Source: Metaphire vulgaris
Taxonomy: Eukaryota; Annelida; Clitellata; Crassiclitellata; Megascolecidae
Reading direction: 5' to 3'
Assembly: GCA_018105865.1 (NCBI GenBank)
Contig: JACLAT010000043.1
Coordinates: 558,001 to 622,000 of the forward strand
DNA: 64,000 nt
In this document: positions 24,901 through 39,083 of the stretch, piece after piece
Layout: each line of letters opens with the position of its first letter
How positions within the stretch are numbered: the first letter of the stretch is position 1
Position numbers and translations under genes: made by a program
Notes under the pieces: model-generated
The model's input: only the letters and a program-made list of their open reading frames with translations
Databases searched by the model: none
Told to the model about the DNA's origin: nothing

Positions 24901-27900
24901 CTTGGCAAGCAATCTACATGTTCTTTGCCAGGAGTTGCCAGAGCAGTGAAATCATCCATAATTTTAACATCCCAGTCAGTCTTGTCCGTTTCGACCACCA
25001 AAGACGCGTCAATAGGTCTTCCGTCGCTATCGGTCTTCGTCGACACCATCAGCATGTCCGGTCCCCTGCCGCTGTCCGTCAACGCCGCTTCGTCTCTCGT
25101 CAGCGTCGCTTCATCGGCTGCAGCGTCTGTCGCCGTCGTCTCCAGCTGCGCGCATCGAACAGTCAGATGCGACTATCTGCCGTAAAAGGTTCGTGCAGCC
25201 TTCGTCACCTACGCTAGCTGCGCGCGGCGGACCTAAATTTAGCTCGATACCGCTCCGCTGCTGCTTCTCGATATACGCTGCTGGTATCTCTAAGAGTCCC
25301 CTCGGTCCTAAGCCGAAAAAATTATTCTAGCCTAGTGGCCAATCTCGGAGACCTATCGTCGTTACTGATATCTAACAAGACTCTCGATCTTGAGCGGACG
25401 CGGCGATTCTAATCGTTTTACCGAAGACTTTACCGCCATGAAATCACCTCTACAGAAGGGTTATTTTTAGTCGGGGCAGTCCGGTTTCAGTTAATGATTA
25501 TTTTTCAGTTACAGTTACAGCTAAAGATATTGAAATTATTTTCCAGTTATAGTTACTGTTAAAGTTATTGTCATTTTTCAGTTACAGTTTCAGTTATAGT
25601 TAATTATTTCTGAGTTATTTTCAGTTAATCGCCATTGAACACGTCAACGAAATTTGATTTTTTAAAATAAGCACTATGCCTTATATATATATGAGATGAC
25701 CATTTGTCAGTCGTGGAGACAAAGACAGTGCTGATGAGGAATGTGACCTTCCCCTGATGATACACAATATATGAGCGCCATTCAACCTCTTGCATTGGCT
25801 ACAGCTACAATCAGGACTCGCAATACTAGAGGGCAGTGATGATGACAGCACTGAAGTCAGTTTGACATTTCTCAAATTGTGTCTGAATCCCTAAGGTCTG
25901 GGATCAGTCCTGGAAGGACAAGACAGCAAAAACGAATATCAGCTGAAAGATACTACAACCATATTTCAAGCAGATCAAGAAGAGGAATGGTCGAATGGAA
26001 AAGATCTTCAGTATGGTGAAAGAGTTGCTCATCCGTGGAAGCCTGTTGTGTTATGGGAGGTGGCATCCGAAGCCATGGACAAACTCATTGGTGGTCAATG
26101 CCCTTCAAAGCAATGGATTCAATTATATCGTGTGATATAATCATCTGCTGACAATAACAAATAATTATTTGAGTGAATACAAGCTGGCAAAAGTGTTGCC
26201 ATATCTGAACCAGCCAAATGAGAAGTTCTTTCCATGTGAACAAGACCTATCATTGTTGTTTTGTTCATGGTGTGTGTCGTCGGATGCGAGACAAAGTGGG
26301 ACATGGGGCTGCCGAGAGTACCACCCACCGTCCCTGTGAATATTGTTCTGCAAAAGAACAAATTGTCTACTTGAAGTGCAACATTGAATTCACATTTCAT
26401 GCTTCACCGTATGTCAAAGGTGTAGAAGAGCTTGTGACACCTTGGAAAATCTTGGTCGTCAATCTTTTGTTATGGATCCATTATACTATTTCTTACTGCC
26501 AGGAGTCTTGTTCTTTTCAAATCAAATCCTTGATATTGCTGAAAATTAGTTATTAGCTCTCTAGAAATTTTTCTGATTATATAGGATCAGCATGTAATTG
26601 AAATTTTGAGTCAAATGCTATAATTGAAGATCCCCTACCCGTACGATCCCACCGTCCCATATATGGGACACCTTGAAAAACCGAGTTACCACTAAAATAT
26701 TTCATAACTGGTCCTGATATGCTTTAACTTTAGCTTATAGGCCTACACTGCAAATATTGCATTAAATTTAATTTTGAATACAAGACTAAAAGCTGGGATC
26801 AGATGGGTTATGCAATTTATGGTGTGTGCGGGGAATGGACATTGTCTTCTCTGAACATAATATCTTCGGACATTATCCCTTGGTACATCCGATGAAATGA
26901 CAGCCCCAGAAATAAGCCCCCTTTCTTTGCTTAATAGGCTTTTACGACCTCTACTGGTGCTGTGATGAAAGATAATTATGTGTCGCTATCACTATAGAAA
27001 TGTTCTCTATTGAAATAATCTCTAAATCAAAATTGAAATCGTTTCTACTCACCGGTCTTTGAAGCTTTCACCTATTCGTTCTAGTCAATACACCTCGTGA
27101 TTTTCCTATAAATTCGACGCTACGAAATTGGCTTTGGAAAGTTTGGACACCTAATTCGTATTTAGAATGCTAGACTAACACATCAACGTTTCCCAACCCA
27201 ACCACCATAACTGCCTAAATTCCTGACCAACCCAACCAACCCATGGGTTAACCCAACCCATGGTCATCTCTGCTTGCATGTCCATCAAAACATGACATAA
27301 ATAATTTCGGAAAATCGAGAGTTTAAATGTGTTTAATCGATGATCTGGTAGCGAATTTTATAGGCACCTCATGTAATGTACAGAGATAGGCATTTTAAAA
27401 CATTAATGTAAATAGTTTCGAATCATTCACTAGAGGCGCTTATGTCAGTAGAGAATTATAAGTAAAACATTAGTATACTTAAATAAGTAATATTCCTAGA
27501 GTAAATAAGTATTAATGAATATCAGTAAAAGAAGGGTGATTATTCTAAATAGAGGCATAACGTTATTTGATAGATAGCGCAAATAATGTAGGTTTCACAG
27601 TAAGGTTAAGATGTGACTTAAGCACACCACCGTTAAAGAGGGTTCAAGGGGCTTAAATAAGGCCTTAGTTGATTAGGAAAAGGGACTGACTGAGTGAGCA
27701 CACGTAAAAGTGAGCACACAAGAGAGTGAGCGACAGAGAGAATAAAGCTGTGGGTGCAGAGTCATCAAGGTAAGCCTTGATGTCGACTACTAAGTAGAAA
27801 AAACACTTCTTGTACAGGGAAGAGCTGCTTCACTGCGAAAGCAGGTTCCCAAAGGGCAGGGTTGTGCCCCATCTAAAGTAAAATCTCCGCGGCGCGTTCC

Positions 27901-30900
27901 AGGTAGTGAATGACTATTGAAGAGAAAGAGGTTAGAATATGGATATACAGAAAGGATCTGAATATAAGTAGTGAGTTAGAAACACTTCAGGAGGGTGTGA
28001 GAAAGGAACGAGCAGCAATAGAACGGGTGCACGGAAGCTAGAAAGAGTGCAAGGAGATACAGGAAGGGTGCTAGAAGTATAGTTAAGGGTGCAAGAAGAT
28101 AGTTAATTCAGGTGACCTAGCCAAAAAACTATGGGCCAATACGCGCCAAGAATACCCCGATAGTGTTTGGACGTGGCATCCTGAAGAGAGGTCCAATAAA
28201 CACTATTATTGTTGAAAGACACGTAGGCTGGTTGAGAGTACAACTTTGGTAGGATCAGGCCAGTCGCCGGGTCGCTACAATCTTTTTATGTGGTGTTTGT
28301 CATTTTTCAGTCGTTTTAACTATTTCAGTTATTTATTTTTCAGTTACAGTTACAGTTAAAGTTATTGGTATTTTTCAGTTATAGTTACAGTTACAGTTAA
28401 CTGGTTTGGTATTTTTCAGTTAACTGATATTTCAGTTACAGTCACAGTTAACTGAAACCACACTGAGTCGGGAAAACTAAATTTTCACCGCTCGGGGCTC
28501 TCCTATACTAATAACCAATGGTTATAACCTCCAAACTCAGCACCGTCTTCGTACGTTTATCAGTAATTAAAACTTAATTAAAATTAGTACACATTACAAC
28601 ATTAATAAACTCTAATTAATTAAATTCAATTATTAAAAATAGACTAGTAAGTAACATTAATAACACCAGCAACTACAATTAATAATACTCTCGCCATCAG
28701 TGGCAGGCTGGCAACCGCCACAATAGTGCGGTGTCGGGTCAATTGTTCGCACGCCAATTGATCGACACAAATTGACCGCTCAAAATTGATCGCGTGGTCT
28801 ATTGGTCGCACGACAATTGACCGCTAGCCAATTGATCGCAATATCAGCGATAATTGTCAAATGAACGAAGCTTCGCACTCAAAATACCTTCTCAGCTAGG
28901 CTTATTTAAGATTAAAACTTGTTATCGAAGATTTTCTAATCTAATCTAATCTTAAACTTCTATAGCGCCACTTTCATATTTAAAACTTGTTATCGAAGAT
29001 TTTCTAATCTAATCTAATCTTAAACTTCTATAGCGCCACTTTCATAATGCACAGGAGCATCAACCGATGGCACACCAAATCCAAATCACTAAAGATCCAG
29101 GTCAAATCCAGGGTATCCGGCCGGACAAACGGGTGACAGTCTATGGTGGATAAGCCCGGTCAAAAAGATGGGTTTTTAATCTTGCTCTAAAAATTTGTAA
29201 AGAATTTGCAATGCGAACATGCTGAGGTAATGAGTTCCAGAGTTTTGGGGCGGCCACTGAGAAAGCACGAGAACCAAGAACTGTCCGAGTATGGGAGATG
29301 GAGAGAACTATTGCAGACGAGGATCTGGTCAAGTATTTGTTTGCTTGTACAGAAAGTTTTGAAAGAAGGTAACTGGGTTCCTTATAATAAAGTGTTTTGT
29401 ATACCTGAAGGCAGATTTTAAAGTCTATCCTTTCTTTAATTGGAAGCCAGTGAAGACCCCTTACGGACTGGGGTTATGTGCTCACGCTTTGGGGGTTTTG
29501 AAACTACCTGAGCCAATGAATTTTGAACTCGTTGGAGTTTAGCCAGGTTTGATTTAGAAATGCCAAAAAGAAGGAGTTGCAATAATCAAGACGACTGGAC
29601 ACTAAGGCATTTGCCAAAAGCATTAATGCAGGTTTATTCAGAAATTTCCTAATACGATACAAATCACGAAGGTGGTAGTGAGCTACTTTACAAATGCTAT
29701 TTATGTGAGTTGAGAAAGAAAGTGTGGAATCAAAAATTACTCCTAGATCTCGTGCAGAACTACTTACAGGAATAGTTGTATCGCCAAGTTTAAAAGCATT
29801 TATAGAATCAAATTTCTTGAGCTGGGGCTTTGTGCCTAAAAGTAAAAATTCAGTTTTAGCCGGGTTTAAAAGCAATTTGTTTGAATCCATCCAGGACTGA
29901 ATATGAGAGAATGCTTGAGAAATAGTTTCCAATGAAGATTCTGATGAAGACTTATCGAATGGAATAAAGATCTGAGTATCATCTGCATATAGGTGGTAAT
30001 CTAGGTGATGGTTTGACAGTAATGAGCCAAGAGGAGTCGTGTACAAAGTGAACAAGAGAGGACCAAGAACAGAGCCTTGGGGGACCCCACAATTTAAATT
30101 AGCTGATGATGAAAAGGTGCCATTTGTGCAGACAGACTGAGTGCGAGGACTCAAATAAGTAGTGAACCAGTGCAGTGCTGAATCAGAAAGACCAAACCAG
30201 TGTTGGAGACGGTGTAGGAGGATGGAATGATCCACAGTATCAAAGGCAGCTGATAGATCAAGAAGTATTAATGCAGTAACCTTGCCATCATCCATTGCAT
30301 TTATGATATGATCGTGGACAGAGAGAAGAGCAGTTTCAGTAGAATGATATCTACGGTATGCTGACTGAAAGTGAAGAAAAAGGTCATTTGAAGATAGATG
30401 GGCATGAATTTGATTTGCAACCACTCTCTCGAGAATCTTTGATAAAAAGTTCAAGTTGGATATAGGCCTGTAATTTGCCGATTTTGCCGATCAAATATTG
30501 AGATACGAGACATTGATACGCAATCTCACTCGTTGATTGCGTTGACATCTCCTTCGGACCATACAATGGACAGTTATCGTTGATATTGCGATCAATTGGC
30601 TAGCGCGCGATCAATTTTGAGCGGCCAATTTGTGTCGATCAATTTGCGTGCGAACAATTGACCCCGAACCCAATACTGCATACTTGGACATATTATACGT
30701 ATGATACGCGTATAATTCCAGGGTACGCAACGTACGGTCGAATCTTGGGTATGAACTCAGACTCGGAAGGAGTAGTCTATTCTGAACAGATTAAAGTCCT
30801 TTTAATAGCGACATGAGATTAAATAGAATGTATATTGATAAGAATAGACGAATGACAGAGAGATTTTCGAGTGATCTGAGCGATAATTTCTTATTTCAAT

Positions 30901-33900
30901 GTCTTAGGTCGTAAATAGGGCCGATTCGGTGACATTGAATCACGCGACACTTAATCACGCGACACTTAATCACGTGGACACTTAATCACCGACACTTAAT
31001 CACGCGACATTTAATCACGCGACAGTTAATCACCGACATTTAATCATACGACAGTTAATCACGCGACAGTTAATCACGTGAAAGTTAATCACATGAACAT
31101 AGAATATGTAGACAAATGTAGAAGATTTGGTCACTACCGTCAGTTACAGTAACATGGTACCCTCAACTTCCATTTAGTTGGATTATACTGCTATTATTTG
31201 AATTTGGCCGACGGTTAGTTTGTTTATATGACATTAGGCTGTGTATATCTTCCCGACCCGCCTTTAATGTAATGTAATGTAATTAGCTACTTAAATTGCG
31301 CCTAATCAATCAATGTTAGCAAGCGCATTATAATTAATGTCAATTATGTCAATTATATTATATGCGCAATTAAACAGATGTGTCTTCAAATGTTTGCGGA
31401 AAGCGACGGGCGACTTTATGTTCCGTAGCGCATGGGGTCCAGCGTACGAGAAGGCTCGTTGTCCTATGACTGTCCGAAGACGAGGTTTCTAGTATTGACT
31501 GGTAGAGGCCGATCGTAGGCCTGGTCTACCAATGGCGGTTGATGTTGGCTGGAGCAGATCGGCCAGATAGATCGGACAAAGACCATTCTGTGCACAGAAC
31601 ATCAGCGTGCATAGTTTGTGTTGTATCCGTGACTGGACTGGAAGCCAATGAAGTTCGCGAAGCGCCGGAGTGACGTGGTCTAGAAGTTTCAGGTCCAGCA
31701 CCAGACGTGCAGCAGCATTTTGTACGCGCTGCAGGTTGGCCAGTGTAGACTTTGGAAGGCCGGCAAGAACAGAATTACAATAGTCTAGTCTGGACAGAAC
31801 AAACGCAGAAACCAGTGGCGAGGCGACTTCTTTGCCAGCGATTCGACAAATCTGGCGGATACGTCGTATGTGATAGAAGCAGCTCTTGGCTAACTGTCCA
31901 ACATGTTGCTTCATGGTTAATTCGTTGTCAAACAGTACTCCGAGATCTCTGACGACGGAAGAAGGGCGGACGATGGTGCCCTGAAGTGCCAGACTACAAT
32001 CGGTGTTAGACGGCTTAAGCATGTTAGCATGTGAGCCAAACCATGCAAGCTCAGTCTTGGAAGCATTAAGTTGCAATCGTCGTGAGGAACACCATCTTTG
32101 GACCTCTGTGATGCAATTTTGGAGACGACCAAGAGCAAGACCGACGTCTTTAATGTCCACATTGTCGTAGATCTGTTTATCATCAGCAAAAATATGATGG
32201 CGAAGATCATGACGTTGAAAAATGAGGGCAAAGTCTTCTGTGTATGTGTGTCAAAAAGTGATATTTAGGTTGGTTGTTTGTATATGTTTATGTGTATTTA
32301 GGTTGGCTGGGTGTGTGCGAGAGGTGAGCTGGTGTGCGCTTTGATGGTGTCTGTATGGTATCTGTATGCTGTATGGTGGCGTGAGTGAATGAATAGACGT
32401 GAAGGTGAAAGAGAGGTAGTAGTCGAGCGGAGGTCGCTGTTGTGAGTGGAATGGAATGCGGTGGCGTTGGTGAAGAGAAATTGAAATAGAACGCTGACAA
32501 AGGTCAGAAGAAGAAGCATCGATGTCGAATTGACGCCATGAGCGACGTTGAACGCAGCGTGGCCTTGTATGATTGTCCCGGTCAGAACGCCGTAACGCAG
32601 CAGTGATCAGAGAATGATCTAAGAGAATCCCGGATGGATCGACGCATAAGTTTAGGACATCAACATCCACTGTCGGGTGATCAAGTGTATATCCCACAGA
32701 ATGTGTCGGTGAGTAGATCCTCTGTTTCAGGCTGTATATGTCGAGAAGTGAAACAAATTTGGCCGACAGAGGATCGTCTGGCGTATCGAGGTGTAGATTC
32801 AGGTCGCCGAGAAGCATCAGTGGCGCATGAACGTGACTACTCTCTCTAGTAGGTCAGCGATATCGTTCAGAAAGCTATCAGTTGCTCGCTGAGAACCAGG
32901 TATATACAATACGACGACGAGCTGGTTGAGTCCACCACCGTCAAGGTGGACGCAGAGGTGCTCGAAAGTTACTTTGCAAAGTACGGCGCCCAGCTGCTTT
33001 AATCCGTTGAGTCTGTTACTGACCGCTGTATCTTTAACACGCTGGGGGCGTCAATTGACTTCCTTATTTTGGCACTACAGAGCGGCGAGGGCGTCAAATA
33101 ACATCCTCTGTACAATGCATCTGAAGCCAGGGAGGTCGCATAACGGCCACGCCTGGCAAAGAACCTGCAGCGCAGTCAACGTGTTAAACAAAGATATGTG
33201 ATGCTCTCACTCCATCCTTAAATGTTAACCTCTTCTACGGAGATATACAGTATGCCTCAACTGACCGCAAAACAACAAAACTACGCGAGAATATCGAAAA
33301 CTTAATTAAATATATCTGTAAAATTGGAAAATGTCGCTTAGAAGGTTAGGGCATACATATCGAGGTGATTAACTGTCGCGTGATTAAGTGTCGCGTGATT
33401 AAGTGTCGCGTGATTAAGTGTCTCGGGATTAAGTGTCCACGTGATTAAGTGTCGGTGATTAAGTGTCGTGTGATTATATGTCCGTACACCATAGGGCCTA
33501 TGTTTTTGGGCGAAGTCGAAAAGCGAAATCTGGAAGGTTTACACTCCAGTAGTTTACTGTAGTTATATATTTTTACATACGCCGCTTAATGATCATAACT
33601 CAGCACATTCAATATCAGTATTTACGCCGGATTGTCTCCGCAGAATTGCAGATGTTTAAAAACATTAAAATTAATTTAGGAAACGTAAAAAGCAGAATTT
33701 TTCTCATTTTAGGGAGGACCGGTGCAACGGAGAAGATTTAAAACGAACAATACAAATTAAGAAGACAGTTCGGATGACGGAGATACAATGATTGCCGAGT
33801 GACTTTTATCTCAACAAGACTCTCCAATGGTTTTTGGACAATATAAACCTTAAACGCTTACCTATTTACACGCGTACAACTCCACAATCACCATGATTTT

Positions 33901-36367
33901 CATTATTACAAAATTAGCATGTCAATCTCTAGTAAATCGAGTTCCTATTTTCAATTTTAAAAAGAAGTGGAAACATCAGCTGAGTCTTCGGGAAACCACA
34001 ATTGGGATAAAAAGTGTTTTACCGAGAAAGTGAGCTGAGACAAAATCACTTACCAACTGCCCTCTTTTTCAGTTGATCAATGTCCAAGTTCATCCTTATC
34101 TCGTGTATACATTGAGGACTTTCTTCTCCTACAGGATAAAAAGAATGGCGAAGATATTTCGATTGTTGCAGCTTTTTAGGACCTGATGATTTGCACCAAA
34201 TCCATCGAACGAAATCTCTGTCTTTCATTGACCCCAGAATTTCACATCCAGAGTCTTTGAAGAAGCGAGTGATCTTTCCGTCTTTAATTAGACTTCGGCT
34301 GTTAATTTCAACTCTGGCAGAAGCTGAATCAAACAAATATCACCCGTCATCAGAGTTGTAATAAATACTTCACTGAAGTATTGAAATACTTTCATAAATA
34401 CTTAGTTCTCAGGTAGTATTTAAATAGTATTTAAATACCCAATAACCAGGGTAAGTATATAATTACTGGCAAATAAGTTTTAAATACCTGTTTAAATACT
34501 TGAATATGTATTTGACGCATGATTCGCCACAACCGTATTTTTGTGCAAAAGAAATGCTAGTTAAAATTATTTTAACAATGTCATTGTAGGCCTACTTAAT
34601 GTTTAACTGTCTCAAACCATCGGTTGTGGCAACTAAGTTTAGGGTATGCGAGCAGCAGCGTACGTGATGCAATGCGTTTAACAGGTTGGGCTGTTTATAT
34701 TTGTATTTTGTGACGACTGACGAATAGTAGAACGTCTTGCTCATGAAAATTGCAATAAATCAAAAGTATTAACATTTTAAAACCCCTTAACTGTGTATTT
34801 AACGGTAACTCAATGTAAAATGGACGGATATATCCGGGATCCCCAGTTAAGGGGTTAAATACATCAAAATGCTCTATGGTATTTAAATACTATTTAAATA
34901 CTCAATTTTGGATGGGTATTTCAATACTTTCTCAAATACTGGAGAGAGTATTTAAATAGTATTTAAATACTAAAGTATTTAAATACTTATTTAAATACTA
35001 AAGTATTTAAATACTTTACAACACAGTCCGTCATTGATAAACCGTTATACGATGAGCATGCAAGCACTACAACTCTGAAAGGGAAATTTTAAGTAATTTA
35101 GAGAATGGAAATTCGATGTACAATTTTATCATTTTAAATTTAAAAGAGACATTGAGCACAAATTCGTTATAAATTTGGGTAAATGGGACTGTAAAAAAGA
35201 GTTGGCCGAGAAGAAGAACGAAAATCAGTTCGAAATAACATAAAATAAATAAGAAAACGAACACAACAGTTAGTGAAATAAGGGAGGGAAGGAAGGAGAA
35301 TAAAAAGCGAGAGGCAAGAAAACAGAAGATCTGAGGCGAGGAAAATATGGAAAATCGAACGGACCACAACGGTCAACGCTTGAAAACTTGCCAATGATCA
35401 CGGGCAATGATACAACCGTAAGATATGAAGACCTTATCTGACTTCCTAGAAAAAAGTAATTCGAATAAATTAAACAACATTCTGTTCTTCCATTTCCCTC
35501 TTTGTCTGCTTCTTCTTTTCTATAGGAGATATGTATATTTGGAGACGCATTCCCCAAAAGACAATTGAGTGTCTGTCTAGTTTATACAGAATTCTGTTTT
35601 CACTAATTATCTTCAAATAGACAAGGAGGATTGGAAAATCTGATTATATAATAACAGGGAAAATAGAGGAACAAAGAGCAAGAAGAAGACATAAATGAAA
35701 TACACAGAAAGCCTAAGAGAGGATAGATTAATCAAATACAACATTGAACTGATAAGAATAAACATAAACATTCATGGTCGTTGACGTGACACTGCATAGT
35801 GCATGAAAAGATGAATTAACTATAATTAATAATACATATCATAAAATAAATTTGGGTTGACATTGAAAACGAAGAACATACTCCCACAATTTCTCATTGC
35901 TTTAGAAATCCAGCGACGTTCTGATAAGCGCAAGTAATCGCTGAATAGATTTGCAATGGTCTCATCTTTGTAATTCAGGATGAGTGAGAGATCAGTTGCT
36001 TTATTTGAAGCCTGTGATTTCTTCACAGTAGAATATTTTCTTGCAATAAGTGCACACTGAATGTCACTCAACAGATCTTGGTGTTTTAATCTGTTTGCTC
36101 CAGTTTTAATCTGAGACACATTCTCTTCAATGAACTGTCGATTGCTTTTCCAGAATGCTGAGATAGAGTTTTTCCTTTCGCAAATACCTACAACATAGAA
36201 ATGAAATTATGATCTAACCTTTGTCCTATTTTGCCTACTTGTGGCGCGTTACCAAACAAAAAACTTTTCGCCAAAGAGTTTACCAATTACCTAAAATATG
36301 GACATTAGAAATTAGCACATGTTTTAATTCCAGAGACACGAACTGTTTCCAGTATTGTGAATACAAT

Positions 36368-36423
<56 letters not shown>

Positions 36424-39027
36424 TCTAGAGCAATTATAAAATGTTCTTATTGTTTTCATTGATGTGCGAGATTTTCCTGCTGAATATAGGAGAGGACTGG
36501 TGATAAGCAATCAAAAAGAGTGACAAAAAAGAAAGAATCTATTTGTTTTACCTGACAGATAAGACCAACGATTTTCCTTGAACCGTCTTTCTCTCATTCG
36601 TTTGAACCAACATTTATTTATTTCTGCTAATTGTCTGAAGCCCTCCTTATCCTTTTCATCATCAATTTGGCTTTCTATTTGAATGAAGATAGCAAATGAT
36701 TTATGAATTATGACGTCTGTTACTTCTAATGGAAGGTCGTCTATCTGAAAACATTGCACCCATTCTGTATTTGAAATTAATTCGACGATGATTTAACTGA
36801 AATTGAAGTGTCTAAGTAAATTTAATCTCATGGAAATCTATTTTCTCGTTCTTTACTAAACAGCTGTAAAAGAACTGGAATAATGAACCCCACAGTAATT
36901 AATGTGCACTACTGTATGAGTAATGAACGTTTTCTTCTGAATCTTCAGGTAGAACTTTAAAGTTATGAGCAGCGATTCAAATAGTGGCATGCGACTACTA
37001 GTAGTAGGACTATATACTCAAATGGCGAACTCACTTCGAGGTTTTAAGCATTATATCAAATGATCGATATTAATGATTACACCAATACAGATGGAATTCG
37101 TCGGGCAGGTGATGAGAAAAGAGGAACTAAAGAACTTCTCAGTGGCAGCTATAGGTAAAGGAAAAAAATCGAAGGAATTATATATGTATATATATATATC
37201 ATATTAAGATCCTTATCTGTATGTCTCTCTGTCTGTTACCTTCAAGCGTTCTGATTGGTTGACTATTGGTAGCGGTTTAGACCGTTTAGTCCTTACGTCG
37301 CGATGCGTTGGTAGACGATGTTCGAAGACGACGTTGCTATTGGTAACAATTGTTCGTAACTGTTTGTTAATTAGTTCACGTAGCCAGCGATGCACCGTTG
37401 CGTAGCCTCAATACTATGTCCTGTGAGAACGGCGCGTCGCTAGAGAGAGGTGGGAGGGATGTTGTTATACTGTCGAGACTGATCGATCCACCTGTTTCTA
37501 GGTCGTCCCAGAGGTCGCTTCCAAGAGGAATCAGAGCGACGTCCAGATGGCAGGTCGACCTGATGCCATAGGACTCGGTGCGGAGACACATACTCTTCAA
37601 GACGCATACCAAATAGCCAGTGGCGGCTCTAGGATTTGGCAAGTGGGGGGCCGTTGGGGTGACAACTTCTAATCATGGGGGCCAACCATTTGTTGTTTAA
37701 TGTATGTAGCATTAAGTATAGGGTCCCAACTGGGGGCCTCTGGGGTCAGGCACTCAATGGGGGGGCACGGCCCCCTGCCCCCGGTGGAGCCGCCACTGCA
37801 AATAGCTCAATTCAGGCCTATAGAGCCAAATAGAGCAAGGCGACGTCTGGACAGCATTTCAGTTCACTGGGGAGGGGTGCTGTACGTTTGAGGATTTCGT
37901 TGTTTGTAATAAAGTCGTACCAACGTATTCCCATAGTAATCCGCAAGCTCCTTGTTTGGAAAGCTTCCAGCGCTCTCGCTCTTTAGCGAGTAAGGTCCAT
38001 GTTTCCGCTGCATAAAGAAGGATGGACAGAATGAGCGAACGGTACATGCGAATTATGAGATCAAGAGATAGTCCTCTATCCTTCCACACCTTGTTAACTG
38101 AAAACATGGCCGATGATGCTAGACCAATACGACGTCTTAAATCCTCTTTGCAGTGTCCATCAGATGTCTGGAGACTGCCTAGGTATAGGAAGCTTTCAAT
38201 TGATTCCACTGCCTCTCCGTCCATGTATATCGATGCGGGTTTACAGCCGGACCCAAGGTTTTGTAGGCGGGTCTTTTTCCATGAGGCTTTCATACCCAAG
38301 GGGGCAGAGGCTGTACTGAAGTCAAATAGGAACTCAGCGACCTGACCATAAAATGTGGTAGTGTCGTCAGCATACACTAAGTCCGATATGGCTTGATGAC
38401 ATGTGTTCCAGAATCCAGTCGTTAGATAAACAGAAAAGAGCTGGGCAAGTACACAGCCTTGTCGCGCCCCGGATGATATCCTGAACTCGGCAGTAGCATC
38501 ATGACCAACACGAACTTGATCCTTTGTGTTCACATATGTAGGTCGATGATCAGCCTTAGGAGAATGTCCGGTATGCCCTTAGAACGTAACGCCTTCCATA
38601 GCGCTTCGCGGTCGATTTAGTCGAATGCCGCTTTTATGTCCCGATAGGCTACGTTTTGAGGGCGGTCGACCTCACGATGCAGCTCAGACAGGAGTCTTAG
38701 AGCGAGAATGGCATATACCGTCCAACGCCCGGGAGTGAAGACTGATTGTTGAGATTGCTAGATTTTGAGGAGCAGAGGTAGGATGCGTGCTAGACCTTAA
38801 CCTGGCACTGATAGCAAGGTTATAGGTCGATAATTGCCGCATTCAGTTCTTGAGCCTTTTCCCTTGTATAGCATGATGATTATTGCATCCTTCCAGTCTG
38901 AAGACACATGACCAGTCCGCCATACCTGGATAGACATGGAGTGGAGGGCAGAACTGACAGGTCCTATTGTGGTTTTCACAGTGGTTTTCACACAGCCTTA
39001 CTTAGACTCCTAAACCACTTAAAATCA

Positions 39028-39083
<56 letters not shown>

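Larger units (their letters stand above)
28735..30670. mobile_element. Fold-back-like element B (CAATTGATCGC subrepeats) enclosing a LINE
   Basis: Left arm 28736-28858 and right arm 30566-30670 are inverted copies beginning GGTCAATTGTTCGCACGC and continuing with repeated AATTGATCG/AATTGACCG words; the left arm has about 40 bp of extra units. Between them lies an L2-like LINE on the minus strand, so the LINE probably inserted into the element. Confidence 0.65.

Noticed and set aside
30932..31095. CRISPR-like array
   Set aside because: Units are contiguous with no unique spacers, paired with an inverted array at 33.4 kb, in a eukaryotic genome.
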